A stretch of DNA of 46,755 nucleotides from Actinomycetes bacterium (GTDB lineage: Bacteria > Actinomycetota > Thermoleophilia > RBG-16-64-13), in assembly GCA_024637095.1 (NCBI GenBank), contig JAGXFV010000023.1, forward strand, positions 1 through 46,755. Direction: 5' to 3'. The notes beneath the pieces were generated by a model, which searched no databases, was not told the origin of the DNA, and saw only the letters and a program-made list of their open reading frames with translations. Positions 23,293 through 32,082 of this stretch are shown here, one piece after another; position 1 is the stretch's first letter, and every line of letters starts with the position of its first letter. The translations under genes were made by a program, and so were the position numbers.

Positions 23293-24468
23293 TCATTTGT
23301 CGTAGACCGGGGACATGTCCCTCAGACGCTTCACCACCGGGGCGAAGACGTCAACGAAGTAGTCCACGTCGGTCTCGGTATTGTCTCGGCCCAGGCTGAT
23401 GCGCAGGCTGCCGTGTGCCAGTTCGGCGGGGATGCCCATTGCCAGCAGCACGTGACTGGGATCGAGCGATCCCGTGGTGCAGGCTGAGCCCGAGGAGACG
23501 CCAACCCGGTTCATGTCGAGGCAGAGGATCATGGCCTCTCCTTCGATCCCTTCCACCCGGAAGTTGATCATCCCCGGTAGACGCAGGCTGGGGTCCTCGG
23601 GCCCGTTTAGGGCCATGTCGGGGATCCGCTCCTGCAGCCCCATCCACATTCGCGCGACCAGAGCCCGCTCGCGCTCCGCCTCGCCGTCCCGGGTCTCGGC
23701 GGCGAGTTCTATCGCCTTCGCCACGCCGATAATTCCGGGTACGTTCTGGGTGCCGGCGCGCCGGCGCCGCTCCTGCCCGCCCCCATGAAGCAGCGGGGTG
23801 ATCCGCGTGCGCTTTCTGATGAAGAGGGCGCCCACCCCCTTGGGGCCGTAGATCTTGTGGCCGCTGAGGGACAGCAGATTGACCCCAAGCTGATCGACAT
23901 CGACGGGAATCTTGCCCACGGACTGCACGGCATCGGTGTGGAACAGGGCACCGCTGTCTTTGATCAGCTCGCTGATCTCGGCTATGGGCTGAATGCTGCC
24001 GACCTCGTTGTTCGCGTGCATCACCGAGACAAGGATGGTGTCCTCGCGCAGCGCCTTGCGAATGTCCTCGGGATCGACGATCCCGCGGGAATCGACCGGC
24101 ACGCGGGTCACCTCGTAGTCGCGCTTCTCCAGAAACTCCATCGTGTCGATCACGGCGTGATGTTCGATGGTGGTGGTGATCAGGTGACGGCCCCTCTTGC
24201 GGTGAGCGTCGGCCGCTCCTTTGAGTGCCCAATTGTCCGATTCGGTGCCGCCGCTGGTGAAGAAGATCTCCTCGGGATGTGCCCCGAGGAAGTCAGCGAT
24301 TGTCGCTCGGGCCTCTTCGATCGCGCGCGCAGCATGGCCGCCGATGGTATAGAGCGTGGAGGGGTTGCCGTACTGCTCGCGCACCCACGGTTCCATGGCG
24401 TCGGCCACGCGCTCATCCGTCGGTGTCGTGGCGGCATGATCCATGTAAATCATGTGTTCCAGTTGCAT
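23293..24468 (-). CDS. nifS: Cysteine desulfurase NifS/IscS
   Basis: A 391-residue PLP enzyme that takes sulfur from cysteine. The start motif is MIYMDHAATTP. The PLP lysine is Lys205 (SGHKIYGPKG), and the persulfide cysteine is Cys330 in SSGSAC within the longer loop of the NifS/IscS (group I) type. His104 in TTTIEHHAV stacks on PLP. ATG 24468 is chosen because GAGGAG lies 8 bases before it; the frame stays open further upstream without family likeness. The nifU gene follows after about 100 bases. The sufR-like regulator gene lies just upstream. Confidence 0.95.
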   Translation of the reverse strand: MQLEHMIYMDHAATTPTDERVADAMEPWVREQYGNPSTLYTIGGHAARAIEEARATIADFLGAHPEEIFFTSGGTESDNWALKGAADAHRKRGRHLITTTIEHHAVIDTMEFLEKRDYEVTRVPVDSRGIVDPEDIRKALREDTILVSVMHANNEVGSIQPIAEISELIKDSGALFHTDAVQSVGKIPVDVDQLGVNLLSLSGHKIYGPKGVGALFIRKRTRITPLLHGGGQERRRRAGTQNVPGIIGVAKAIELAAETRDGEAERERALVARMWMGLQERIPDMALNGPEDPSLRLPGMINFRVEGIEGEAMILCLDMNRVGVSSGSACTTGSLDPSHVLLAMGIPAELAHGSLRISLGRDNTETDVDYFVDVFAPVVKRLRDMSPVYDK

Positions 24469-24564
24469 CCGAGGCTCCTCGGTTCTTTGGGAAATCGCCG
24501 GACTGCTATGAATATCGCTCCCGTTCGCCTCTTTCAATCTCCCGGCTAACCATGTTCTTGGCGA

Positions 24565-25332
24565 CTAGGCTGTCCCAGGTGGTTTCAGAGACCCTGTAAC
24601 CGCGAAGCGGCACGATCTCTGGCCGGCACAGATCGCGGGACTGGCCTCGACCTCGAACTCCTCGATGAAGCTCTCCAGGACTCCCTTGAGCATCGCCGTG
24701 TGCAGCGTGCAGACTAGGTCCGGATGCCGGCTGGAAAGTTCTTTGAACACGCAGTTGCGGATCTCGATCTCCAGACGCCCATCGTCGCTTCGTTCTATTC
24801 GGGGGTAGAGGCCCAATGAGGAACACAGGTCGCGTAGTTCGGAGACCATGGCGTCCGGGTCTTGGGACTGTAGCGGCCGCGCCCGGCTGAGTGCTTCGCG
24901 CGCCTGCTCGCGGCCCATCTCGTAGCCGATTCGTTCCAGCACTTCGGGTTCTTCTGCGGCGAGTGTTTCCACGACTTTCAAGGCCAGTCCGGCCAGCAGG
25001 CGGTAATCGCGCGGGGGGAAATGGATGTCGGCCACGCGATCCCCAAGGCGATAGATGCGGGCGGGCCGTCCTCCGGTGGGGGACTTGCGCGAGTCGACTT
25101 CGACGAGGCCCACGTCGACCAATTTCTGCAGGTGCATGCGGGCCACGTTGGGGTGCAGCGAGAAGGTCGCCGCCACGTCGGACACAGTGACCGCTTCGCC
25201 TGCGGCGTCCACAATCGTGCGGTAGATGCCAAAACGGGTAGGATCGCCGAGAGCGTTGGTGACGTCCAAGGTCTCGTCTACGGTCAGGATTGATTGGTTG
25301 CTCTGCCGCTCGCTCGGGTCGTTGCTGGTCAC
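24565..25332 (-). CDS. SufR-like Fe-S sensing transcriptional regulator
   Basis: A 255-residue winged-helix regulator. The N-terminal DNA-binding domain (about 20-100) reads ALGDPTRFGIYRTIV, then a recognition region SLHPNVARMHLQKLVDVGLVE and a wing with GGRPARIYRL. The C-terminal domain has four cysteines at about 194, 208, 235 and 241 (RNCVF, LVCTL, AICAGQRSC) suited to hold an Fe-S cluster, as in SufR. SufR represses suf/isc genes while its cluster is intact. Here it heads the nifS-nifU set, which supports that role. GTG 25332 follows GGAAGGGG. A palindromic region just upstream is shared with the divergent DUF166 gene. Confidence 0.85.
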   Translation of the reverse strand: MTSNDPSERQSNQSILTVDETLDVTNALGDPTRFGIYRTIVDAAGEAVTVSDVAATFSLHPNVARMHLQKLVDVGLVEVDSRKSPTGGRPARIYRLGDRVADIHFPPRDYRLLAGLALKVVETLAAEEPEVLERIGYEMGREQAREALSRARPLQSQDPDAMVSELRDLCSSLGLYPRIERSDDGRLEIEIRNCVFKELSSRHPDLVCTLHTAMLKGVLESFIEEFEVEASPAICAGQRSCRFAVTGSLKPPGTA

Positions 25333-25373
25333 CCTTGGTCGGCCCCTTCCATTTTGACAGCTCCCTCTGCCTA

Positions 25374-25395
25374 CTTTATACTACATAAGTAGTGT
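25374..25395. promoter_or_regulatory. Palindromic operator candidate between sufR-like and DUF166 genes
   Basis: ACTTTATACTACATAAGT at about 25373-25390 contains nested inverted repeats, and ACTAC / GTAGT flank ATAA. On the minus strand 25395-25381 reads ACACT-N5-TGTAG, close to the ACACT-N5-TGTGA repeat reported for mycobacterial SufR. A minus-strand TATAAA lies within the same AT-rich patch, so binding would block the promoter of the Fe-S operon and possibly that of the divergent gene. Confidence 0.5.
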
Positions 25396-25564
25396 AAACC
25401 CCAACCTCTGTTGAGGAAGCTCGTTCGACGGGTCGGCTGCGAACAGCCCGGGCGGTTCGGTGTTTCACATTTTTTGGATAATACCCGAGCTAGAGGGCCG
25501 GCTATACGCCGGTCGCATGGTTTCTCTGGGAGGGACGTGGTCTCTCGGGAGGGAGGGAGAGAGC

Positions 25565-26458
25565 GTGAGGCTCTTCTTTGCGTTCTCAGGCGACGAAACG
25601 GTCGAATCGGGAGTGCCCAACGCGTTCACCCGGCCTTACGACGACGCCTTCGCTCAACGCGTGCTCATGCACCTGACGAATGACCCCGCCCTTTGCACCG
25701 GATGCGCAGACTTCTGCGAGCATTGCCGCGACCAATACCCCATTCAATTCGCCCAAGACATCGTGGGCCTGCTCCAACTTCCTGCCCGCCTGCCCATGTA
25801 TATAGATGAGCCCTTCGACTTCCTGCCGGATACGGTGGAGGAGCACGACCTTGCCCTGGTGGTCAACGTGCACGAGGATTTGCTGCTAAGCCTTCCCGAC
25901 CTGATCCATCGCTCGGGGGGGAGGGCCATGATAGTTCCCCAGGATGACACGGCCTGGTACACAGCCGGAGTGGTGCGGCAGGCTACCCGCCGCTGCACCG
26001 AACTGGGACTGGAGTGCGCCTTCCCCAAGCCCGCCTGCGACCTTCACGCCGGGGAAGGACAGAGGATGATCGCCGACTTTCAGGAGGAGTACCGCATCGG
26101 ACGACCGCAGATCACCGTGGAGAGCCGCGACGGCGTGATCCGTGAGGCGCGCGTGCTGCGCAGCGCGCCCTGCGGTAACACATATTATGTCGCCTACAAC
26201 CTGGCCGGGCAGAAGATCGGCCCGGATCTGAACGAGCGGGTGGTGGCCAAGTACTGGCACAGCTTTCCCTGCGTGGGCTCCATGCAGACGGACCCTGATC
26301 TGGGGGACAGCATTCTGCACAAAGGCGGTTATCTGCATTACGCGGCGGTTGATCGGGCCCTGGCGGAGGAGCGGGAGGCGCAAGAGCGGGGGCGGCAGGC
26401 AACTGGTGAAGCCGGCGGCGATCGCGGCGATGAGGACTTCGAGGACGAGGCGGCCTAG
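25565..26458 (+). CDS. DUF166 family protein
   Basis: A 297-residue protein, start GTG 25565 after a run of GGGAG repeats; the open frame extends upstream but only this start gives a normal N-terminus (RLFFAFSGDETVESG). DUF166 proteins, known mainly from methanogens and some anaerobes, were once labelled thymidylate synthase-like; their function is unproven. Seen here are a four-cysteine knot CTGCADFCEHC, later SAPCGNTYYVA, and the end block HSFPCVGSMQTD with DSILHKGGYL, all matching family landmarks. At least nine cysteines suggest metal or Fe-S binding. It is divergent from the Fe-S assembly operon across a palindromic region. A Glu/Asp/Gly-rich tail of about 30 residues closes it. Confidence 0.78.
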   Translation: MRLFFAFSGDETVESGVPNAFTRPYDDAFAQRVLMHLTNDPALCTGCADFCEHCRDQYPIQFAQDIVGLLQLPARLPMYIDEPFDFLPDTVEEHDLALVVNVHEDLLLSLPDLIHRSGGRAMIVPQDDTAWYTAGVVRQATRRCTELGLECAFPKPACDLHAGEGQRMIADFQEEYRIGRPQITVESRDGVIREARVLRSAPCGNTYYVAYNLAGQKIGPDLNERVVAKYWHSFPCVGSMQTDPDLGDSILHKGGYLHYAAVDRALAEEREAQERGRQATGEAGGDRGDEDFEDEAA

Positions 26459-26477
26459 GGGGTAAGCCCTGGCGAGA

Positions 26478-26720
26478 CTACTTGTCCGAGTCCTCCTGGA
26501 GCAGGTCCCGGAGTTCCACGGCGAAGTCGGGGCACATCAGTTCGCACTGCCGGCAGGCGTTGCACGCCTCCGGATCCACAACCTCGGGCACACCCTCTTC
26601 GCTCATCTGGAGGGCTCCCTTCGGACAGAAGTGGATGCAGATCCCGCACTCCTTGCAGCGGTCGGAGTCGAAGGAGGGGAGCCGGCTTGGGCGACGGGAG
26701 CTCTTTTGTGGCTTGCTCAT
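26478..26720 (-). CDS. 2[4Fe-4S] ferredoxin
   Basis: An 80-residue bacterial-type ferredoxin. Two cluster motifs are complete: Cys22-25-28-32 (CKECGICIHFCP) and Cys53-56-59-63 (CNACRQCELMCP). A basic 20-residue lead precedes them. The layout resembles the delta subunit of 2-oxoacid:ferredoxin oxidoreductases (KorD), but no other subunit of such an enzyme lies here, so it is called a free electron carrier. It is the last gene of the seven-gene minus-strand run, starting 9 bases after the PAP2 stop. Confidence 0.92.
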   Translation of the reverse strand: MSKPQKSSRRPSRLPSFDSDRCKECGICIHFCPKGALQMSEEGVPEVVDPEACNACRQCELMCPDFAVELRDLLQEDSDK

Positions 26721-26729
26721 AGGACCATT

Positions 26730-27353
26730 CTACATGTTTCGGGCGGTTAAGAAGGCCAGTGCGGCGGAGGTTACCAGCAGAGAAACCGCTGTCCCGGCAA
26801 ACACCTGGGCGACCGTGTGCCGGCCCAGACTCACGCGCGACCAGCCCACCGCGACCACCAACAGGAGGCCCAGCAGAGCGACCTGGCCGAGCTGTTGCGC
26901 GAGCACCAGGACGGAGGCGGCGAGCGTGGCTGTGTGGAAACTGATCTTCCACCAGTAGGTGATGGATAAGAGGACCATCCCATTGAGGAAGGCAACGCTG
27001 AGCGCGACAGTTACGCCCGGGGGCGCCCCGAAGAGCAAGGCCGCGAGAAGGGCGATTCCGGCCCAGGTCAGGGTGACGAGCAGCGGGGCCAAGCGTTCGG
27101 TTCGAAGCATGATCTGGAAGTCGGTGATGCGCCGCGAACGCAGCCGGTAGAGGAGGTCCAGGGTGGGCATCACCACGGTCATCCCGATGGTAGCCAGCGC
27201 CCAGATCACCGCCTGAGCGAGCGAGGAAGCGGTGAGGAGGGCCATCACGACCAGCAAGTAAGTTCCCGTCAAGAGCGGCTGAAACAGCATCGAGAGCACC
27301 GAGGCGGCCGCCGGAGCGTCGGTGCGGGAGAGGGCTAAGCGTTCCTCGGCCAA
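26730..27353 (-). CDS. PAP2 family membrane phosphatase
   Basis: A 207-residue protein with about six membrane helices. PAP2 landmarks are the SFHTA block (in place of the usual SGHA) and SRVSLGRHTVAQVFAG, which supplies the Arg and His of the third motif. The first motif (KX6RP) is not clear, so activity is less sure. Members remove phosphate from lipid phosphates such as undecaprenyl pyrophosphate or phosphatidic acid. The start is taken as TTG 27353, 7 bases after the MetE-like stop, without a visible ribosome site; translation may be coupled. A later start near the first helix is possible. Confidence 0.72.
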   Translation of the reverse strand: MAEERLALSRTDAPAAASVLSMLFQPLLTGTYLLVVMALLTASSLAQAVIWALATIGMTVVMPTLDLLYRLRSRRITDFQIMLRTERLAPLLVTLTWAGIALLAALLFGAPPGVTVALSVAFLNGMVLLSITYWWKISFHTATLAASVLVLAQQLGQVALLGLLLVVAVGWSRVSLGRHTVAQVFAGTAVSLLVTSAALAFLTARNM

Positions 27354-27360
27354 GCGCGGC

Positions 27361-28470
27361 TTAGGCCGAAGCGCGAAGCCAGGCGCTGGTCTCGGCGGTG
27401 CGGCGGAAGCAGGCCTCGGCTACTTCGACAGTCAGGGTACCCGTGCCACAGGCCGGCGAGACGAAGGACGCGGCGAGCACCTGCTCCGGGGAGAGGCCTC
27501 CGGCGGCGGCGAGCTCGGCCGCCGCCGCCCGCACCCGGGAACCCAACACCGCGGGGTCCAGAGCCAGGGCGCTTTCATCGGTGGGCACGATGCCCCACAT
27601 CAGCAGGCCTCCCTCGGCGACGAAGGCCGCAACCGCCTCGCGGTTGGCCAGTATCGCCTCCATGTGCCCCGCCGCGTCGAAGTTCAGCAGGTCCAGCGGC
27701 AGCCGCGCGACGCGCTCCCAGTCGGTGCCGCCGCAGACATGGACGCCGCGAAGACACCGGACCGCGGTCAGGCACTCCTCGAGAAGCGGCATGCTTACGT
27801 CCTCGGGCATGGATACGAAGGCCGAGCCCAATTGGGTCAGGAACGGCTCGTCAAAGACGATCAGAGGGAGGGAGGCCGGCGCCGCCCGCGAGAAGAGGGC
27901 CTCCTGCCACCTCGCCTTGCGGCTGACCAGCGCGCTGATGATCTCTCTGTAGGTGGGATCGTGCAGCAGCGCTCGGCGGTCCGCGAAGGTGACCCCGAGG
28001 GCCAGCGAGATCGGGCCGGTGACCTGGCCTTTTACGAAGGGCGGCGCGGACTGTCCCAGACTCCGTAGGAGCAGGGGCAGAGTGGCGGCCGCCTCCTCGC
28101 TGATAGCGAAAGCTTCCAGATCGTCAGCCTCCAGGGCTTCGTTGAAGCGCTCGAATTCGTCTGGGTCGGGATCTCCCACCCACAGGCGCTCCGCCTCGCG
28201 GTCGAGTTCGAGGCCGGGAAGTCCCTCCAGAAATTGGGCGTAGAAGCCCTCCCGTTGGTCGCGACGGGGAAGCTGCGGCCAGGTGGGGATCTCCGGAGTG
28301 TAGCGCAGGACGAGTTCGAGACCCTGAGCCGGGTCCACGTGCGGGATGGAGCCCACTGCCGCTGCAGCGCAGTGGGGCAGCACCGCGGGGTAACCGTGTT
28401 GGGCGGCGCGCCCCGGGCCGCGCCGCCGGGGCAGGTCTTCCTCTTGTCCCGTGCGGTCGTTTATGGCCAC
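27361..28470 (-). CDS. MetE-like (core-type) methionine synthase / UROD-superfamily protein
   Basis: A 369-residue TIM-barrel protein matching the catalytic C-terminal half of cobalamin-independent methionine synthase and lacking its N-terminal half. Zinc-ligand candidates are His and Cys in GVHVCGGTDW and a late Cys in SPACGTGTL. The glutamate ligand of MetE seems replaced in LLNFDAAG. Other landmarks are AVGSIPHVDPAQ at the start and VKGQVTGPISLA. Short MetE proteins (core-MetE) of some anaerobes and archaea take the methyl group from a methyl-corrinoid rather than from folate. GTG 28470 has a perfect AAGGAGG before it and overlaps the TgpA-like gene by 10 bases. The substrate is inferred only. 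Confidence 0.75.
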   Translation of the reverse strand: MAINDRTGQEEDLPRRRGPGRAAQHGYPAVLPHCAAAAVGSIPHVDPAQGLELVLRYTPEIPTWPQLPRRDQREGFYAQFLEGLPGLELDREAERLWVGDPDPDEFERFNEALEADDLEAFAISEEAAATLPLLLRSLGQSAPPFVKGQVTGPISLALGVTFADRRALLHDPTYREIISALVSRKARWQEALFSRAAPASLPLIVFDEPFLTQLGSAFVSMPEDVSMPLLEECLTAVRCLRGVHVCGGTDWERVARLPLDLLNFDAAGHMEAILANREAVAAFVAEGGLLMWGIVPTDESALALDPAVLGSRVRAAAAELAAAGGLSPEQVLAASFVSPACGTGTLTVEVAEACFRRTAETSAWLRASA

Positions 28471-30848
28471 GCCAGCCTCCTTGGTTTCTCCATGCCTTCC
28501 TTTCCCGAACTCCGCCGCCCGCTCCTGACTGCGCGCACCTCGGCGCCGAGACGCCGGTCCGCCGAGGCCACGGCCGCCGCGAAGCGGATTCCCCCGTACC
28601 AGGCGAGGAATGACCAGACGGTTCCCTTCTGCCGGATCAGAGCGCGCTCAACCCGGCGCCGCAGCGTTTCCGCGCTTCGCACGTCCTGGGCCGTCACCTG
28701 CCGGCCTCCATAGAGTATCTGTTGAGCCTCGACGGAGAAGAACTGCGCGTCGATGTGGGTCGCCCGTTGGATCGCCCGCGCCAACTGTTCGGGGGTTGAG
28801 GCCGGACTTACGGGGAGTCCCAGGTCACGCGCGTTGCCACAGAGGCCCTCCACGGAGGCACGCACGCGCGACTCCGGAGATCGGCGGGAGCGCAAGGCTT
28901 CCCCGCGCCAACGGACCAAGGGCGGCAATGCCAATAGCGGGAGCAGCAGTGCGAGTATCAGGATAGATCGCACTGGTCCGGCGGCGTTGGGAGTGATCAC
29001 GCTCTGGCCGCCCTCTTCTCCGGGATCCGCTCCCGCGCCCGCGGGGAGTCCCGTCTGCGCGTCGGCCGGATTTCCGCCTTCGTCAAAAGTACCCGTGAGG
29101 GGCGCGGCGAAGGGGCTCTCGAACTCGGGAGAGGCCGTTGAAGGACCGGGCGTGGGGAATTCTCTCCCCGGGGTGGGATCGAAGGCCACCCAGCCTGCTC
29201 CCGGGAAGTAGGCCTCCACCCAGGCGTGGGCGTTGTTGCTCGTAACCACGTAGGACTCCGGGCCCGTTGGCCGCCCCGTGGTGAAGCCCACCGCGACCCG
29301 GGAGGGTATCCCGTTAAGGCGTAAAAGCAGCGTCATCGAGCCCGCGAAGTGCTGGCAGTACCCTGTGCGGTGGTCGAAGAGGAAGGCGGCGTACGGAGAG
29401 ATGAACGACGATTTCGGGACCTCGAGAGAGTAGGCAAAGCTCTCGCGCAGGTGCCTCTCCAGGCGCAGGGCAATCTCATAGGGATCGGAGGCATCGCCCA
29501 CAATTTGCCGGTTCAGCTCGTATAGCTGCAGGTACTCGCCGCCTCGAGGTGATCCGGCTGCGACCTCGGCCTCCCAGTCCTCTCCCGCCGCAGCCCGCTG
29601 AGAGATGTCGGCTGCGCTTGGCAGCGGCAGACCCGTATAGTTCTGAGTGATGTGGGAAGGGTAGTCTCTCCCCCGCCCCACCAGTTCCTCGGGAGCGAAT
29701 TGCGCGACCTGGGCCAGGACTCGGTAGGCGGCGGGCGCACGCAAGGCATACTCCGCCCGAACGGCGCCGGAGGGGGAGGCGTAGAGCACCGGCTCGTCGT
29801 CGGGAAAGCCGTCTTCCGGCCAGATCCCCAGGATGTGCCCGCCGGAGAAGAGGTAGGTGCTGGAGATCCCGTCGAACTGGAAGCGCTGGTAGAGGGGAGT
29901 GCCCCGTGGGGGTTGTTCAAGGTCGCCGGCCCGCTCGAAGCCGCCGCTGGTCAGAGGGAGCAGCCGGTCGTAGAAGGTGCCGCGGCTGAGCCAGGCGTCG
30001 CCGGTGAACACCTCCAGCGTGTTGGCCTGCCAGTATGAAGGGACCGGGGACTCGACCTCCATCAGCTTGATCTCGTTGCGTGGATCGAGAAGCCGCGGAT
30101 AATTCTGTTTCCAGTTGAACACCACTTCGTTGGCGCCTTCACCGAAGGGTCGCCAATCCCGCCAGTTCTCTATGGCAGGCGCGGCTATGCCCGGCGCGGT
30201 CGTCAGGACGAAGGCTGCGAGCCCCAGACTGGTGAAGCCGACCAGGAGCCCGGCTCCGAGCTCGCCCAAACCCCAGCTGCGGCGCGAGCCCGCCTCGGTA
30301 AAGAGTAGGACCAATACCGCTAAGGCCAGGAAGCCGAGAGTCACGGTCACGTCGCGGTCCACGGCATCCACGGTCAACACGAAGGCCAGAAGTGCAAGCA
30401 GCACCGTCGTCCCCAGCAGCGGACGCCCCCCGCCCAACGCCACCATCGAGGCGAGGCCTACTACGGCAAAGGCCCATAGCATCACGAGAAGCTCGAGGCC
30501 CGGCGTGTCCTCGAGGGGGAGGGGAAAGATTGCAAAACGATAGGCTTCGAAGCCGCTTCGCAGTTCGCCTGCGTAGAAGGCGAACTGCGCGTGCCAGTCC
30601 AACTCGCCCCCGGGCAGTGGTGTCACCAATCTGAGCAGCACGTAGCCGGCGGCCAGGAGAACCACCGGCGCCAGAGGATTCAGACGGCGGTGAAGGAGGC
30701 CCGGTAGTCCCACGGTCAGCCCGAGGAGGCCGGCCAGTAAGAGAGACCGGCTGCCGTCGGTCTCCAGCACACGGCCGAGGGCGAGGATCGACCAGAGCGC
30801 CAGCGCGGCGAACGCGGCGCCGTAGAGAAGTCTGCGCAGTGCCATCAT
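28461..30848 (-). CDS. TgpA-like transglutaminase membrane protein (DUF3488)
   Basis: A 795-residue protein. The first 210 residues hold about six or seven membrane helices (DUF3488). An external region follows, then the transglutaminase core at about 480-570. The catalytic cysteine is in HRTGYCQHFAGSMTLLLR, the histidine in SNNAHAWVEAYFP, the aspartate in WVAFDPTPG. After a Pro/Gly/Thr-rich linker another membrane helix (about 625-645) leads to a cytoplasmic DUF4129-like tail. Relatives occur beside MoxR and DUF58 genes and are thought to work on envelope proteins or glycopeptides. ATG 30848 shares one base with the DUF58 stop (TGATG), so translation is coupled. Confidence 0.92.
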   Translation of the reverse strand: MMALRRLLYGAAFAALALWSILALGRVLETDGSRSLLLAGLLGLTVGLPGLLHRRLNPLAPVVLLAAGYVLLRLVTPLPGGELDWHAQFAFYAGELRSGFEAYRFAIFPLPLEDTPGLELLVMLWAFAVVGLASMVALGGGRPLLGTTVLLALLAFVLTVDAVDRDVTVTLGFLALAVLVLLFTEAGSRRSWGLGELGAGLLVGFTSLGLAAFVLTTAPGIAAPAIENWRDWRPFGEGANEVVFNWKQNYPRLLDPRNEIKLMEVESPVPSYWQANTLEVFTGDAWLSRGTFYDRLLPLTSGGFERAGDLEQPPRGTPLYQRFQFDGISSTYLFSGGHILGIWPEDGFPDDEPVLYASPSGAVRAEYALRAPAAYRVLAQVAQFAPEELVGRGRDYPSHITQNYTGLPLPSAADISQRAAAGEDWEAEVAAGSPRGGEYLQLYELNRQIVGDASDPYEIALRLERHLRESFAYSLEVPKSSFISPYAAFLFDHRTGYCQHFAGSMTLLLRLNGIPSRVAVGFTTGRPTGPESYVVTSNNAHAWVEAYFPGAGWVAFDPTPGREFPTPGPSTASPEFESPFAAPLTGTFDEGGNPADAQTGLPAGAGADPGEEGGQSVITPNAAGPVRSILILALLLPLLALPPLVRWRGEALRSRRSPESRVRASVEGLCGNARDLGLPVSPASTPEQLARAIQRATHIDAQFFSVEAQQILYGGRQVTAQDVRSAETLRRRVERALIRQKGTVWSFLAWYGGIRFAAAVASADRRLGAEVRAVRSGRRSSGKEGMEKPRRLAWP

Positions 30849-32077
30849 CAGACCGCTGCCTGCCCGGTGCGTGCCAGGACCTTCTCGAGCGAATCACCCT
30901 TGTGCAGTACCAGGCCGAGTATCCCTGCGGATTGCAGGCGAAGCAGGAACCGCTTTCGCTCGAGGTCCGCTCCTCCCACGAATCCATTCTCCAGATAGGA
31001 CCAAGAGTCGATCAGAATGACCGAGACGCCGATGCGCCTGCCCGCGAGACCCAGCAGCGAGCGTAGGAGGCGGTCCCCGAAGCCGGGGGTGATCACGACT
31101 AACGCCGCGGACTGGGCAAACCGGTCGGCTTTCGCCAGCGTCTGGGCCAAATCCATCTCGGCCCGGGCTTCGACCTCGGCCAGGCGGTCGAGCAGTCTCT
31201 CTTCGCCCTCGCTGCCTGCGGAAAACCGCTGCTCATGCTCCGCCTCGCCGTGAACCAGCAGGGCGACCGGACGGCGGGAGCGCAGCAGGTAAGTGCCCGC
31301 GCCTGCGGCCACGTCGACCGCCGCCTCGAAGCTGGTTTCCGGAGGAGCCCCCATCACCGAAGCCCGGGTTCCGTCCAGGACGAGCACCACCTCGCCTCCG
31401 GCTTCGTCCTCGGTCTCGCGTAGCATGAGTTGCCCGGTTCGCGCCGTGCTCTTCCAGTCGATGTGCGAGAGGGGCTCACCCGGCAGATGCGGCCGCACGC
31501 CCCGCAGGTCGCTGCCGCTGCTCAGAGGGCGCAGCCGGCGGCCGCTGAGCGCGGTCTGAGAGGCGGACAAGAAGGAGGCACCCGACAGCGGCACCAGCCG
31601 AGGGCGCACGGTGACTTCCAGCCGGGGCAGCGTCAGGCGGCGGTTGACCAAGCCCAGCGGGTCACGCAGCAGTCCCTGAGTGGGCGGCAGCTCGTGCCGC
31701 CCACGACGCACGGGCTGGAGTTCCTGTCGGCGCGTGCGCGAGTGTCCCGGCAGCAAGGGTGCCACGTCCAGGTCGAGGGTCTGTCCGGAGAGTGACTGCA
31801 GGGGAGCGGCCAGGCGGAGGCCGGGAGAGGGCAGCCACGAATGGTTGTGTAGGGTCAGTTCGAGCTCCGGAGTGGAGCGGGCCTCGGGCCGATTGGGGAA
31901 AAAGGACCAGGAGAGTTCCAGTCGTCGGCCCATCGGGAGCAGAGCCAACGCGGGAATGGCCACCAAAGCCAACAGGGCAAGCGAGATCAGGTAGAGCTCC
32001 CAGGTCCCGACCAGGCGCGCCGCGACGTAGGATCCAAAGGCGATCAGCAAGAGACCGAGGCCGCGTGGTGTGGGCAC
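30848..32077 (-). CDS. DUF58 domain protein
   Basis: A 409-residue protein with two membrane helices near the N-terminus (about 5-50), a beta-rich middle, and the DUF58 signature at about 190-225: SGSDLRGVRPHLPGEPLSHIDWKSTARTG split around PHLPGEP. A von Willebrand A-like C-terminal half starts VVLVLDGT. DUF58 proteins are partners of MoxR ATPases, and the pair is thought to assemble or activate metal-binding or envelope complexes. The start is 5 bases after the MoxR stop, and the end overlaps the TgpA-like gene by one base. Confidence 0.92.
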   Translation of the reverse strand: MPTPRGLGLLLIAFGSYVAARLVGTWELYLISLALLALVAIPALALLPMGRRLELSWSFFPNRPEARSTPELELTLHNHSWLPSPGLRLAAPLQSLSGQTLDLDVAPLLPGHSRTRRQELQPVRRGRHELPPTQGLLRDPLGLVNRRLTLPRLEVTVRPRLVPLSGASFLSASQTALSGRRLRPLSSGSDLRGVRPHLPGEPLSHIDWKSTARTGQLMLRETEDEAGGEVVLVLDGTRASVMGAPPETSFEAAVDVAAGAGTYLLRSRRPVALLVHGEAEHEQRFSAGSEGEERLLDRLAEVEARAEMDLAQTLAKADRFAQSAALVVITPGFGDRLLRSLLGLAGRRIGVSVILIDSWSYLENGFVGGADLERKRFLLRLQSAGILGLVLHKGDSLEKVLARTGQAAV

Positions 32078-32082
32078 ACCAA

